A stretch of DNA of 62,970 bases from Fictibacillus phosphorivorans (GCF_023715845.1 NZ_JAMBOR010000021.1:1-62970), one strand, 5' to 3'; positions 45,863 to 56,272 are shown, counted from the first letter of the stretch. The notes: generated from the sequence alone by a model not told the origin. Made by a program: numbers and translations.

Positions 45863-45900
45863 GAATCAGCAAGTTTGCGCGAAAAACACGTACCGTAAAA
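45863..45900. repeat. Intergenic repeat family A, one-unit copy
   Basis: In a 340-base gene-free stretch (45769-46111), 25 bases identical to 20673-20697 are followed at once by the right boundary CACGTACCGT of the family A block. Four internal units are missing. The rest of the gap holds a short CTGACGGCGTCAG inverted repeat and the dynA terminator. Confidence 0.75.
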
Positions 45901-46068
45901 ACTTCATTTGTATTTTATCATTCAAAAAACAGACTGACGGCGTCAGCCCATCTCATTCAAAACCACAAAACTAACTACAATAATTAAATTAGGGGTATAC
46001 AGCCTTCCTGTATAGCTAAAAATTCGATGATAAAAGTCGATTCTTCTATCAAATCGATTCTAAACAAA

Positions 46069-46095
46069 AAATCGCAACGAGTTCCGTCGCGATTT
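46069..46095 (-). terminator. Terminator after dynA
   Basis: AAATCGC pairs with GCGATTT around 13 bases, followed on the minus strand by TTTGTTTAG. Confidence 0.6.
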
Positions 46096-46111
46096 AAAGG
46101 TAACACTGAAA

Positions 46112-49100
46112 TTAATATTCCATCTTTTCCAGGCAATTTTTTAATTCTGCCATCCGTGCTTCTAAATCACCTGGTTTCTTTAGTTCATCAAAATAATTCG
46201 TGATTTGAACGGTGAAATCTTCTTTTGAATGATGTTCAGCTTTCTCAATAACGGATGTATAATGGAGTTCAAGCGCTTTGCCTGCTTCTAAAATCCAAGC
46301 CTCTATTTCCTCTTCAACTTGTTTTGCTAAATCATTTTTCAACTCGTTAGAACCGCCTTGTTCAAAGAATTGTTTTGCATTTTTGAAATAGGATAACCAT
46401 CCTTTATGGTCTACTCCTGCAAGCTCATTGAACTTAGAAGAAAGTGAGGGTGTGAAATACAGATCTCTATTCTCTACAGGTGTTTTTAAGCTCACCTGAC
46501 TTTCCTCAGCTTCTGTAATCATCTTCTTTTCCTTGTCATTTAAATCTTTTTGTATCCATCGATCTAACCGCAATGAACAGGCTCTGAATTCTTGGTGAAG
46601 ATCATGTGCTAACTTATCATACAAGTCTTGGATACAAGTCTGAAGCTCAGCTTTGGCATTTCTTACTGCAGCCGGATGAATGGTCTCTTTATAAAAATCG
46701 TGATAACGAATTAGAACTCTCTGTTTCACGTAGAATAAAAGCTCTTTCTGTTCCTGTTCAAACTGCTTCTTATCCAGGAAAATTTTCTTCGAGCAATAAT
46801 CAAGCAATGAATTTTCCCTTTGTTGAACAGCATTTATATATTCATCTTCTTTTTTCATCCTTAACTCTGTTTCAGAAAGCATATTGTGTAGGACGTTTTT
46901 AGCATGAATCTGAGAAGCTAGGGCACTATTAATCATTGCCTGCTCTAGATCATTCTCTACATATTCGTACAAGCTTTCATTAAAACGATCAAAACCGCTC
47001 TCAGGGTTCCCTGGCTTCGCTAATTCATTCTTACTGGAAACTGAAAATAATCTTGGATTTCGGATCCCAAAAGAAAGAAGATGATCTTTTACATGGTTCA
47101 CAACATCGTGTTTGTCTTCTTCGCTGTTAGCAAGATCAGATGCGTTTATTGCGAAAAACATTTTATCAGATGTAAATGTATCTTTAATTCTACCTAATTG
47201 TATTAAGAACTCTCGATCCGCATACGAGAACGCATGATTAAAATACGTCAGATAGATAATAATGTCTGCTTGTTTCATATATTCGAAAGCCACTTCTGTA
47301 TGTCGGGAATGAATAGAGTTTGCCCCTGGTGTATCAACGAGTACTAGCCCTTTTTCAGTTAACGGGCAGCTGTAATAGATCGTGATTTTTTTTACATAAC
47401 ATGCTTTCGATTCAACAGCAGCATAATATCTAATATGAGACAGATCCGTTATAACATTTGTACCTAAATGTCCCTTAGAATCTTGATACCCTTCCAAAAA
47501 AGCACCAATATGTTTACTCTCTTTGATTTCTTGATGGTCTTGTAAGACATCATTCAAATCACTATAATTCGTTTGAAGAATACTATTGATTTCATTCAAA
47601 ACTTCATTCTCTGATTTCATTTCAATCGATACAGTGCCATGCTCATTCATTTCATCAGGTTTTCTGATTTCATTTATGGCAGCTGTTGTTGGATTTGGTG
47701 ATGAAGGAAGAATGGCTTCTCCAAACAAAGCATTTGCAAAAGAGGATTTACCTGCAGAAAATGCCCCAAATAATACTGCTGAAAAGGAACGCTTCTCTAG
47801 TCTTTGTGCGAGCTGATCCATCTCTTCTGCTAGTTTTGAAAAACCTGATATTTGAGTTAAGAGAGAAGCTGTCTTATATAAATTTTCAGTCTCAGCTTGT
47901 AGTGAGCTCAAACTTTCTTTTTCTGCCTTTTGTCGTTCCACACTCTCTAATTCGGCTGTATTTGTTTCATTTACTGATTTTCCACCAAATTTACTTTTAA
48001 ACGCTTCAATCGAGATCTCATCGAACTGAGCTTTGAATCTATCCTCATATTTGTTTACAGCATATACGAATGAAGCTTCGGAACTAACGATATGAAATAA
48101 TGCTCTCTTTTTCTCCGCCCAACTAATCGATTCTTCTTTTTCCTTTTCAAGAGCTCCTATTTCTCGATCCATTTTTTCAACTTTATTTTGATAAGTCGCA
48201 GTAACTTTTTGATTCTCCTCTTTTAGCTTGGAAACGGCTAAAGAAGTTACATCAATCATCTGCTGACGGGCTTTCTTTTTCACTTCCCCAGCGATGCTTT
48301 CACAATAATTGAGAAGGCCTTGTCCTTGTGAAGCTAAACCGGATTGAACATGTGTATACAATGTTTCATCATTCAATTTTACCGCTTCCCATTGGGGCAG
48401 ATCGGCTTGCAACTCTTTCTGTAAGGTACTTATATAAGTTTGTGCATGCCAATTAATATGAGCATCGATCGCCTCTTGAAGCTTTTCTTGAAACGCATTT
48501 TTTCTTAGATTTCGTTCTTGTTCTGTTTTTTGTTTTGCAAAAAACAAGCCTACCTTAAAATCTTTTTTAGCAGCTTCAATAAACAGCCCTGCTTTTTCTC
48601 GTGTTTCATAAGGCATCAATTGTGCTGACTCTATTATTTTTGCAAACTGGTCACGAATGTTTTTTTCTTTATCCATTATCTTTTGTTCAGTCTCGTTTAT
48701 GAATGCTTGTTGTTTTTCCCTTTCTTCATACAATTGTTCCAGTTTTCCTTCTACTACATCTACTTTTTGTTTGTTTTTTTCATTTTCATCAACAAACTCT
48801 GTAACTAGATAACGAAGTTGGCGATTCGTTTCTTCTAAAAGTAAACTGTCTTTATTTAGTTCAATCCTTTTAATATAAGCGACTAAACCGGATAAATCGT
48901 TAAACGGAATATCGGGTGACTTTACACTTGTGAAGAAGATTTGTTCTTTACTGATTCCAAATGCTTGAAAAGCCTTAAATACATTCTTTTTAAAGGACTG
49001 AAAAGATAGTTCCTCTTCTTGATGTTTATCGATTTGATTGATAATTAATCGGATCGATTTGCCCTTTTCATTCAGCGATTTAATAAACTCAATATTTGTC

Positions 49101-49645
49101 TCTGAAAGGATGTGGTTATAATCCATAACATAGAAAATGACATCTGCTAAGTGTATGACTTCTTCCGTCGCTTTTTTATGAGCAGGGTCTGTAGAATCGA
49201 TCCCAGGAGTGTCATAAAACGCAATGTTTGCTGCATGAACATCCTCTGTTTCATAAAAGAGCTCAATCGACTCAACGAGCTCGCCGTCCTTGCATAAAGT
49301 CTTGATCTCTTCGATGTTGTAAGGATATTTGAACGTAACGACTTCTTTATTTTTTAAATGAACAACTGCCTTAGGTTCACCTTTTTTCATTTTTACGATA
49401 TTCGCACTTGTCGGTATTGGACTAGCTGGTAAAATACCTGTATTTGATAAAGCATTGATCAAACTTGATTTTCCAGCAGAGAAATGCCCGCAAAAAGCGA
49501 TGGCATATTCTTCGTCAGCTACTTTAAGAAAAAAATCACTGACCTGTTCTGCTTTCTCAAATTCTTTTATTTCCTCAAACTTTTCAAAAAGTGCAATCAA
49601 ACGCTGTTTTTCAGTATATAGACCATCTTTTTCAGTTGATTTCAT
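46112..49645 (-). CDS. dynA: Two-headed dynamin-like GTPase DynA
   Basis: 1177 residues from the ATG 5 bases after AGGTGG. Two complete dynamin-type GTPase heads are fused: P-loop 1 GHFSAGKSSL (about 53-62) with YDTPGIDSTD, and P-loop 2 GAFSAGKSSF (about 625-635) with LVDTPGANSI, each followed by long coiled coils. B. subtilis DynA (YpbR) fuses membranes and protects the envelope against pore-forming agents and phage. Length agrees with the family. Single gene with a promoter region upstream. Confidence 0.95.
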   Translation of the reverse strand: MKSTEKDGLYTEKQRLIALFEKFEEIKEFEKAEQVSDFFLKVADEEYAIAFCGHFSAGKSSLINALSNTGILPASPIPTSANIVKMKKGEPKAVVHLKNKEVVTFKYPYNIEEIKTLCKDGELVESIELFYETEDVHAANIAFYDTPGIDSTDPAHKKATEEVIHLADVIFYVMDYNHILSETNIEFIKSLNEKGKSIRLIINQIDKHQEEELSFQSFKKNVFKAFQAFGISKEQIFFTSVKSPDIPFNDLSGLVAYIKRIELNKDSLLLEETNRQLRYLVTEFVDENEKNKQKVDVVEGKLEQLYEEREKQQAFINETEQKIMDKEKNIRDQFAKIIESAQLMPYETREKAGLFIEAAKKDFKVGLFFAKQKTEQERNLRKNAFQEKLQEAIDAHINWHAQTYISTLQKELQADLPQWEAVKLNDETLYTHVQSGLASQGQGLLNYCESIAGEVKKKARQQMIDVTSLAVSKLKEENQKVTATYQNKVEKMDREIGALEKEKEESISWAEKKRALFHIVSSEASFVYAVNKYEDRFKAQFDEISIEAFKSKFGGKSVNETNTAELESVERQKAEKESLSSLQAETENLYKTASLLTQISGFSKLAEEMDQLAQRLEKRSFSAVLFGAFSAGKSSFANALFGEAILPSSPNPTTAAINEIRKPDEMNEHGTVSIEMKSENEVLNEINSILQTNYSDLNDVLQDHQEIKESKHIGAFLEGYQDSKGHLGTNVITDLSHIRYYAAVESKACYVKKITIYYSCPLTEKGLVLVDTPGANSIHSRHTEVAFEYMKQADIIIYLTYFNHAFSYADREFLIQLGRIKDTFTSDKMFFAINASDLANSEEDKHDVVNHVKDHLLSFGIRNPRLFSVSSKNELAKPGNPESGFDRFNESLYEYVENDLEQAMINSALASQIHAKNVLHNMLSETELRMKKEDEYINAVQQRENSLLDYCSKKIFLDKKQFEQEQKELLFYVKQRVLIRYHDFYKETIHPAAVRNAKAELQTCIQDLYDKLAHDLHQEFRACSLRLDRWIQKDLNDKEKKMITEAEESQVSLKTPVENRDLYFTPSLSSKFNELAGVDHKGWLSYFKNAKQFFEQGGSNELKNDLAKQVEEEIEAWILEAGKALELHYTSVIEKAEHHSKEDFTVQITNYFDELKKPGDLEARMAELKNCLEKMEY

Positions 49646-49762
49646 CGTATCCACCTGTCTTTGGTTCATGTATCACTATTCACTTTACCATATATATGAT
49701 ACCGATTTCATCATTGTTTATCAGATTGAATACGCGAAAAACACAATCCATAACCATTCTTT

Positions 49763-50305
49763 TTACTTTGTATTAAAAAAATAGGCCATAAAGATCTCGT
49801 CTTCAAATTTCCCATCAATGAAAGCCTGATTCTTCTGCCTGCCTTCTATTATAAAACCAGATTTTTCATATACTTTTACCGCTTTCTCATTTCCAGAAAA
49901 AACAGTCAGCCATAATTTATGTAATTGGTTTGTACGTCCCCATTCTAAGGTATAATTCATCACTTGCTTTCCGATTCCGAGCCCTTGGGAATCAGGATGG
50001 ATCCACGTTCTGAATATGCCTGTATGGCTTTTCATAATAAGTTCGCCTTTTATGACTCTTGCAATACCAACGACTTTCCCGTTTCGTTCAACAGCTGTGT
50101 ACATGTTGTTCTTTAACCTTACTTCTTGTATAAATTTTATTTCTTCTTCTAATGAACGTGGTTTTTCTTTTTGAAGATATCTACCCGCTTGAATAATAGT
50201 TTCTACATGCTTGATGATATCTTGTGCATCCTTTTCCTCAACTGGACGCAAACGTATGGTTTCACTGTTTTTAGCTTGAAATGAAAAAGTTTCCCCACTC
50301 TGCAT
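49763..50305 (-). CDS. GNAT family N-acetyltransferase
   Basis: 180 residues. The acetyl-CoA loop QGLGIGKQVM and the C-terminal VFSGNEKAVKVYEKSGF are typical of RimI-like GNAT enzymes. The substrate is unknown. It is followed by the dynA promoter region and preceded by the phosphoesterase gene. Confidence 0.85.
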   Translation of the reverse strand: MQSGETFSFQAKNSETIRLRPVEEKDAQDIIKHVETIIQAGRYLQKEKPRSLEEEIKFIQEVRLKNNMYTAVERNGKVVGIARVIKGELIMKSHTGIFRTWIHPDSQGLGIGKQVMNYTLEWGRTNQLHKLWLTVFSGNEKAVKVYEKSGFIIEGRQKNQAFIDGKFEDEIFMAYFFNTK

Positions 50306-50365
50306 GTTCCATTTCCTCCCTTGTCAATCTTTTCTTATTATATCTCTTTCAAAAGTTGTCATTCA

Positions 50366-50866
50366 CTATGTAAAATAGTGATGCTTTAATTCCATACCAT
50401 TTGTATCTATCGTTAAAAGACCAAAGGAAAACTGCTTTTGTTTTCTTTTATCAGTGGGTGAACCAGGATTGAATAACATAACCTTATCTCGCTGTTCCAT
50501 AAAAGGGATGTGTGAATGACCAAAAACAATAAGATCTGGTTCCTCGTCCATACATGATTGAAAGGCACGATCTGGTGTTGTCCTTCCCTTGCCAAGATGC
50601 CCATGTACGATTGCGATCTTTTTGTTTTCTACTTGGATGACTTTTTTAAACGGAAGCTGTTTCGTCCATCCATCCTTTTCTATGTTCCCTTGTACTCCGT
50701 AAACAGGTGCATAGTGGATTAACTCCTTATATACCGACTTTTCGGACCAGTCCCCTGCATGAATGATAAGATCCACCCCTTCTTTTAATACATGTAGGAG
50801 ATCAACAGGAAAATCTTTTCTCTTCTTAGGCATATGGGTATCAGCTAATAGTAAAATTTTTTTCAT
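50366..50866 (-). CDS. YfcE/MJ0936-type metallophosphoesterase
   Basis: 166 residues from an ATG 10 bases after GGGGAG. The calcineurin-like metal motifs are LLADTH, HAGDW, GNIE, HGH and GHSH. Small stand-alone enzymes of this type cleave phosphodiesters. The natural substrate is unknown. Confidence 0.88.
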   Translation of the reverse strand: MKKILLLADTHMPKKRKDFPVDLLHVLKEGVDLIIHAGDWSEKSVYKELIHYAPVYGVQGNIEKDGWTKQLPFKKVIQVENKKIAIVHGHLGKGRTTPDRAFQSCMDEEPDLIVFGHSHIPFMEQRDKVMLFNPGSPTDKRKQKQFSFGLLTIDTNGMELKHHYFT

Positions 50867-50930
50867 GACAGATTTTCTCCCCTTTTGTAAAAGCGACATC
50901 AAAGTGTTTTTCTTTATATCTTACTATGCA

Positions 50931-51028
50931 AGTTAATTGGAGCGTAAGGTTGCGAGACTCCTGCAGGATGAGTGGGACAGGTGAGACCGCTCAATGTCAA
51001 GAAGTGACGAATGGGGCTGGAAATTAAC
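50931..51028. repeat. Diverged copy of a dispersed Bacillaceae intergenic element
   Basis: About 98 bases between the phosphoesterase and cshA have GTTAATT at one end and AATTAAC at the other. The inside (GGAGCG, GCGAGACTCCTGC, GGATGAGTGGGACAGGTGAGAC) resembles a repeat I know from many Bacillaceae intergenic regions, but lacks its usual GC-rich middle. No coding sequence. Confidence 0.6.
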
Positions 51029-51073
51029 AATAATCACAAAACTATACTGAAAACGCAAACAACCAAAACAAAA

Positions 51074-51101
51074 AAGCAAAGGGAATCTTCCCCTTGCTTT
51101 T
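51074..51101 (-). terminator. Terminator after cshA
   Basis: AAGCAAAGGGA pairs with TCCCCTTGCTT around a short loop, followed on the minus strand by TTTTTTG. Confidence 0.8.
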
Positions 51102-51108
51102 ATTTCAT

Positions 51109-52632
51109 CTAACCTCTGTTTTTAAAATCTTCACGAACACGTTTTTGAGAACGATAAGATTGGTCACGTCCACCGCTTCGGCTTCCGCCATCACGGGATC
51201 CGCTTCTATCTTTTGAGAAGCCAGAACGACGATCTCTTCCGCCTCCACCTTCTCTTTTGCCGCCAGAACGTCTGCGGTCAGAGAAACGGTTGTTTGGACG
51301 ACGCTTTTTCGTTGATAATGGTGGCTCGTCTGTTAATTTAACAGGTGTTGTATCAGGCTCTTTTGTTAGAAGTTTTAACGCAGCTGCTAAAAGCGTCACA
51401 GAATCATTTTCGTCTAATAATTCAACTGCCGTTTGCTTATATCCGCCAAAGTTATCTTCTTCAACAACTTCCATTAATTTTTCAAGTGTAATCTGTTGCT
51501 GTCCTTCCATTGCCTCAGATACGGATGGAACAGAACGTTTTACCATTTTACGCTTCGTGATTTTCTCAATCGTATATAAATGATCAATTTCACGCGGAGT
51601 AATAAACGTTAAAGCGTAACCTGTTTTTCCTGCACGTCCAGTACGTCCAATACGGTGAACATAGCTTTCTGGATCTTGTGGAATATCAAAGTTATACACG
51701 TGTGATACCCCTGAGATATCCAGACCACGAGCTGCTACGTCAGTTGCAACAAGTACTTCGATAGTATTGTTCTTAAAGGCACGCAATACTTTATCACGCT
51801 TTGCTTGAGGAAGATCACCATGAATACCTTCTGCAGAATAACCACGTTTGCTAAGAGCCTCAGATAACTCATCAACACGGCGCTTCGTACGTCCAAATAC
51901 GATTGCAAGTTCCGGTGAGTGAATATCCATAAAACGGCATAATGCATCGAATTTTTGGCGTTCTTTTACTTCTACATATTCTTGTTCAATGTTCTTAACT
52001 GTCATTTCAGAAGCTTTAACTTTGATAAGTAAAACATCTTTCATGAACTTCGCTGCAAGGTTTTGAATCTGCTTAGGCATTGTTGCTGAGAAAAGCATCG
52101 TATGGCGTTCTGAAGGAACGTTTTCTAGGATCTTTTCGATATCTTCAACAAAGCCCATGTTAAGCATTTCATCCGCTTCATCCAATACAACTGTATGAAC
52201 TTTTTCTAATTTTAACGTTTTTCTATTGATATGGTCCTGAACACGACCTGGTGTTCCTACTACGATATGCGGACCATTCTTTAGTGCTTTAATTTGACGA
52301 ACGATGGATTGTCCACCGTAGATCGGCAATGTTTTAATTCCTTTAAATTGTCCGATTTTGTTTAGTTCTTCTGCTACTTGGACAGCTAATTCTCTCGTTG
52401 GTGCTAGAACGATTCCTTGCACGATTCTTGATTTTGTGTCCATTTTTTCGATTAGCGGTATACCAAACGCTGCTGTTTTACCAGTACCTGTTTGTGCTTG
52501 TCCAATTAAGTCAGTCCCTTTTAAAGCAGTAGGGATTGTATCACGCTGAATCGGTGTTGCTTCCTCAAACCCCATGTTATTGATGGATTGAAGCAACTCG
52601 GGACTAAGTCCCAATTCATTAAATGTTGTCAA
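51109..52632 (-). CDS. cshA: DEAD-box RNA helicase CshA
   Basis: 507 residues. Q motif with GFEEATPIQ, Walker A AQTGTGKT (46-53), PTRELA, DEAD, SAT and [10 protein letters not shown] are in order. The C-terminal tail is basic and rich in Arg, Gly and Ser, typical of CshA, which unwinds RNA in the degradosome and during cold growth. A leader region of several hundred bases precedes the gene and may control it. Confidence 0.95.
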   Translation of the reverse strand: MTTFNELGLSPELLQSINNMGFEEATPIQRDTIPTALKGTDLIGQAQTGTGKTAAFGIPLIEKMDTKSRIVQGIVLAPTRELAVQVAEELNKIGQFKGIKTLPIYGGQSIVRQIKALKNGPHIVVGTPGRVQDHINRKTLKLEKVHTVVLDEADEMLNMGFVEDIEKILENVPSERHTMLFSATMPKQIQNLAAKFMKDVLLIKVKASEMTVKNIEQEYVEVKERQKFDALCRFMDIHSPELAIVFGRTKRRVDELSEALSKRGYSAEGIHGDLPQAKRDKVLRAFKNNTIEVLVATDVAARGLDISGVSHVYNFDIPQDPESYVHRIGRTGRAGKTGYALTFITPREIDHLYTIEKITKRKMVKRSVPSVSEAMEGQQQITLEKLMEVVEEDNFGGYKQTAVELLDENDSVTLLAAALKLLTKEPDTTPVKLTDEPPLSTKKRRPNNRFSDRRRSGGKREGGGGRDRRSGFSKDRSGSRDGGSRSGGRDQSYRSQKRVREDFKNRG

Positions 52633-53112
52633 TGTTCTATCTCCTTTTCTTGACGAAAAAGGTTTTTACGATAACCTCGTGGACCTGACAAAAGAAAACT
52701 CTTTTTTTAGGTGTCAGCCAAATCGATTTTCAAAATACATCATGTTTTGCACATAAAATAGCATTTCCGTGAGTGTAAATGACTGGAAATGCTTGGCCAT
52801 GTGAATATGCGTAAAAATTAAAAGTTAATAGTTACAAGGCTATCCGTAATTCAAACTTGTTCCGTCCATATATATTCCGTTGTTAAACTTATCACGTAAC
52901 CATAATAAATGCAACTCTTTCCATCTGAAGAAGCATTTAAATATTTGAGTGATAATTATTTCAACTAATTGAGTTTACGTTATTTTAACCAAACTCAAAA
53001 AAGTTAAAACATAAAAATGATCCCGCTTAATAATTTTTATTGGTATAAGTAGAATATTTTTTTAAAACCATCACACGCTAATCTTATGATTCCGTGCGAA
53101 AGAAGGGCTTTT
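52633..53112. other. 480-base gene-free region: cshA leader and divergent promoters
   Basis: No coding frame is supported. A perfect 9-bp stem AGCATTTCC/GGAAATGCT (52760-52768 with 52785-52793) lies about 130 bases before cshA and is followed on its transcript by ATTTTATG, so it could act as an attenuator. A second, weaker pair joins CTGACA and TGTCAG near 52684-52727. The distal part is AT-rich and should hold the promoter of the antiporter gene. Confidence 0.45.
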
Positions 53113-54522
53113 ATGAGTAGCAGCTGGGTTTCGGTCATCCCATTTTTAGTTGTCATACCAATCGCAATAAAAACAAAACAAGTACTGCCAGGCCTGATTG
53201 CAGGACTTTTAACAGGTTCTTACCTCCTTAAACCTACGTTTGTAGGAGGCCTCGATAGAATGGTCCAATTTCTTGTTAAAGGACTTATTGATCCAAAAAA
53301 TATTAAGATTTTAGTTTTTCTTTATGCTTTTTCAGGTTTGATCTCGATGATCAAGCTTTCTGGAGGGATTAGAGGTTTTGTTGAAGAAGCATCCAACAGA
53401 ATTCAAACGAAAAAAGGGGCTCTTTTTCTAACTTATGCTTCTACCATCGGTACTTTTGCGGCACCGAGTTTCCGATTCGTAACGATTGCTCCTATCATGA
53501 GAGCGTTGTTAAAAAAGGTGAAGATGTCAACTCAAGAACTCGGTTTTGTTATTGAAACAACGGCAACGCCGATCATTGTTCTGATCCCTATTGCGACAGC
53601 TTTCGTAGGCTATATGACATCGATCGTAGATATCTCCCTAAAAAACGAAAAACTTTCGGGAGATCCCTATGCTTTATTTATTCAAAGTATCCCATATAAC
53701 TTTTTCTCGTTCGTCATGATTATCGTTGGGATTTACTTAAGCTTCTTCCATCACTCAAAATCTACGGAAGAAAGCGATCCTGATCATGTTGGAGAAAAAG
53801 AGGATGATGACTGGCATAGTTGTGATCCTGCAGTAGGAAGGAATCTGCCAAACAAACCTTGGAATTTAATCATCCCATTGATCATAGTGGTTACGTTGAC
53901 CCTTCTTCTTACCTGGTGGGATGGTTATAAAAAATCGGGGGGATTCATAAAAGCTTTTATCTCAGCAGATGTAATGGACGCCATGCTGATTGCTCTTTTG
54001 TTCACCTCGATCTTTACGTTTCTCTTTTTACGGTTCCAGCACATGAAGACAGGTGATCTTTTGAATGGATTCATATTCGGAGGAAACGAGCTAATGAGCG
54101 TCATTGTTCTGCTTGCTGTGGTGTGGGGGCTATCCTCTGTAACAGAAGAGCTAGGCTTTTCTGTCTTTGTAACAAAATATGCAGGATGGATACCAGCGTC
54201 AGTAATCGTACCTTTATTGTTTTTATTTGGCTGTGCGGTCTCTTATTTTATCGGTTCAGCTTGGGGAACTTGGGGAATTTTAATGCCGCTTGGTATTTCT
54301 ATGGCAGGCGTTGCTGGTGTTTCCTTGCCACTTATGATTGGAGCCGTTTTTGCAAGCGGAACCTTTGGGGCTTTTGCTTCCCCATTGAGTGATGACACGA
54401 ACACCATCGCCCGTATTTTGAATCTATCTGTGATTAAATATGCGCGTTACAAGTTGAAACCTGCTCTTATTGCTGCCGGCATTACTGCAGTCTTATATGG
54501 GGTAACTGTCTTCTTCTTTTGA
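53113..54522 (+). CDS. NhaC-type Na+/H+ antiporter
   Basis: 469 residues from the ATG 5 bases after AAGAAGGG. About eleven membrane helices; GTFAAPSFRFVTIAP and GSAWGTWGILMPLGI with FGAFASPLSDDTNTIA are family signatures of NhaC transporters, which exchange sodium for protons or organic ions. The substrate is unproven. Confidence 0.85.
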   Translation: MSSSWVSVIPFLVVIPIAIKTKQVLPGLIAGLLTGSYLLKPTFVGGLDRMVQFLVKGLIDPKNIKILVFLYAFSGLISMIKLSGGIRGFVEEASNRIQTKKGALFLTYASTIGTFAAPSFRFVTIAPIMRALLKKVKMSTQELGFVIETTATPIIVLIPIATAFVGYMTSIVDISLKNEKLSGDPYALFIQSIPYNFFSFVMIIVGIYLSFFHHSKSTEESDPDHVGEKEDDDWHSCDPAVGRNLPNKPWNLIIPLIIVVTLTLLLTWWDGYKKSGGFIKAFISADVMDAMLIALLFTSIFTFLFLRFQHMKTGDLLNGFIFGGNELMSVIVLLAVVWGLSSVTEELGFSVFVTKYAGWIPASVIVPLLFLFGCAVSYFIGSAWGTWGILMPLGISMAGVAGVSLPLMIGAVFASGTFGAFASPLSDDTNTIARILNLSVIKYARYKLKPALIAAGITAVLYGVTVFFF

Positions 54523-54552
54523 ACCTCCTTTCATCAGGAGGTTCGTTTTTTT
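54521..54552 (+). terminator. Terminator overlapping the antiporter stop
   Basis: GAACCTCCT pairs with AGGAGGTTC, followed by G and eight T. It also covers the end of the convergent UDG-fold gene. Confidence 0.85.
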
Positions 54553-55160
54553 TCTTGATCCCTTACCGTTTGGATAACGTCTCTATAACGTTCTTTTGAC
54601 CAAGAATTATATGAAGGATGCGGCACTCCTTTAATTATATTCAGCTTGTCCTTTATTGTTAATTGATTTACATATCTCTCCGCAAATTTTCCGCATGGAA
54701 CGATAATGGAATCATCTTCTACCGTACTCAATAATCGCTCTTCAAAATCCTTTAAAACCAGTTTATGAAACAGTTCCTTGTTTTCATCTCTAAAATGTTT
54801 TGCTGTGCTTTTACGGATAGCTTCAGTAATCTGCAGTTCATTTTTATATCTTTGAACAAATTCTTTATCAGGATAGGCTGATTCTTGGAGCGGGAAAGGA
54901 CAAACATTAACAATGCCATAAAACATTTGCGTTTTATTATCCGCTAGTTTTTTTAAATATTTCCCCATAGGAAGGGTATCTTCTTTTAAAAACAGTTCTT
55001 TCGCCATTGATCTTCCAGAGAGTCCTGCAAGAGGTACGCCTGATTTCAGTTCTTCTTTGTGTGGAGATTCCAATATAAAGATTATCGTTGGATGTAAGGC
55101 AATATCTGGCACACTGTAACTCGCTTTTGCTTTTTCAAAAAACTTATTTATATTGAGCAT
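54534..55160 (-). CDS. Uracil-DNA glycosylase-fold protein
   Basis: 208 residues. FILESPHKEELKSGVPLAGL near the start and GVPHPSYNSW near the end occupy the places of the substrate-pocket motifs in the UDG superfamily, with VPCGKFAERYV between. It is not a standard Ung (no GQDPYH). Activity is inferred from the fold only. GAGAGGAG precedes the ATG. It lies after psd and its terminator. Confidence 0.7.
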   Translation of the reverse strand: MLNINKFFEKAKASYSVPDIALHPTIIFILESPHKEELKSGVPLAGLSGRSMAKELFLKEDTLPMGKYLKKLADNKTQMFYGIVNVCPFPLQESAYPDKEFVQRYKNELQITEAIRKSTAKHFRDENKELFHKLVLKDFEERLLSTVEDDSIIVPCGKFAERYVNQLTIKDKLNIIKGVPHPSYNSWSKERYRDVIQTVRDQEKKRTS

Positions 55161-55185
55161 GGTATTTACTCCTCTCTAAAGTAAA

Positions 55186-55211
55186 ATCCAGCAAACAAAT
55201 GTCTGCCGGAT
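55186..55211 (-). terminator. Terminator after psd
   Basis: A 12-bp stem with two G-U pairs on the minus strand joins ATCCGGCAGACA and TGTTTGCTGGAT, then TTTAC. Confidence 0.6.
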
Positions 55212-55259
55212 ATATTTATTGAGTATTTAACTAGAGTAATAAATAAACTAGCAGGGAAA

Positions 55260-56117
55260 TTAAACAGATGGTGAGTACTCTTTTTGTTTTGATGTATCTG
55301 GATGTTTTCCAATAACTTCACCCATTCGCACAGATTTTCCAACCGAAAGAGATTTATCGAATGAAAAATCTTTATCTTCAAATAGCAGGATCACTGTAGA
55401 TCCAAACTCAAAAAGACCTACTTCATCTCCTTTTTCATACGTAACAGGAGAAACGGTAGTCTTTTTTATCTTCTTCCATTTCCGTACATTATCATCGTAT
55501 TTAACCTTTACACTCCCTACAATAAATGCGCCTACCTTAACGATCGCAAGCTTACCGTAATCGGTTTGTGCAAATGTAACAACGCGTTCATTTTTAGTAA
55601 ATAATCCTTTTACATGATTAACCCCGATATCGTTTACTGGGAAAAGCCTACCCGGAATATAGGTTGAACTATATACTTGCCCTTTAACAGGCATATGGAT
55701 TCGATGGTAATCTTTCGGACTTAAATAAATGGTGATAAAATGACCGTTTTCGAAATCAGGATTCCCTTCATCTGCGAGGAGTTTTTGAACAGGATAGGAA
55801 ATTCCTTTCGCCTGTATGATCGTTCCTTTTTCGATACGTCCCATTTGAGTCACCAGTCCATCAACGGGCGAAACAGCCTCTGATTCCTCCCCGCAGATTG
55901 GCCGAGCATCTTGTTTAAGTTTTCTTGTGAAGAACTCTGTCAGATGGGCATACTCATGAATGGGTTTCTCAATTTCAGATAGGTTAATTTTATAATGTTC
56001 CGCATACCGTTTCACATAACGTTTACTTAATTTCGAACGACCTGCTCTGCCGACAATGGATGATATTTTATTTTGTGGTAATAGGGTTAGTGCTAATCTT
56101 GCAACTCGATGTTTCAT
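55260..56117 (-). CDS. psd: Phosphatidylserine decarboxylase
   Basis: 285 residues. The proenzyme cleaves itself at Gly-Ser in FEFGSTVILLF to make the pyruvoyl group. AVSPVDG and YLSPKDYHRIHMP are the other conserved blocks. It makes phosphatidylethanolamine at the membrane. pssA is not adjacent in this window. Single gene. Confidence 0.94.
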   Translation of the reverse strand: MKHRVARLALTLLPQNKISSIVGRAGRSKLSKRYVKRYAEHYKINLSEIEKPIHEYAHLTEFFTRKLKQDARPICGEESEAVSPVDGLVTQMGRIEKGTIIQAKGISYPVQKLLADEGNPDFENGHFITIYLSPKDYHRIHMPVKGQVYSSTYIPGRLFPVNDIGVNHVKGLFTKNERVVTFAQTDYGKLAIVKVGAFIVGSVKVKYDDNVRKWKKIKKTTVSPVTYEKGDEVGLFEFGSTVILLFEDKDFSFDKSLSVGKSVRMGEVIGKHPDTSKQKEYSPSV

Positions 56118-56272
56118 TTAATTTCCCCTTTATAGATGTTAGATCCTGTCAAAATATGCGATTACTACTTATATCATTTTAACATAGTTGGAAAGGCATT
56201 TTTATTGTTTATTCAATAGGCATATGTCACAATAGCACCAATCAAAATCGTTCAGTATAAGGAGTGTTCACA

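Noticed and set aside
45745-45987. Plus-strand frame of 80 codons
   Set aside because: It runs through a terminator and the family A repeat, has no good ribosome binding site and no recognisable product.
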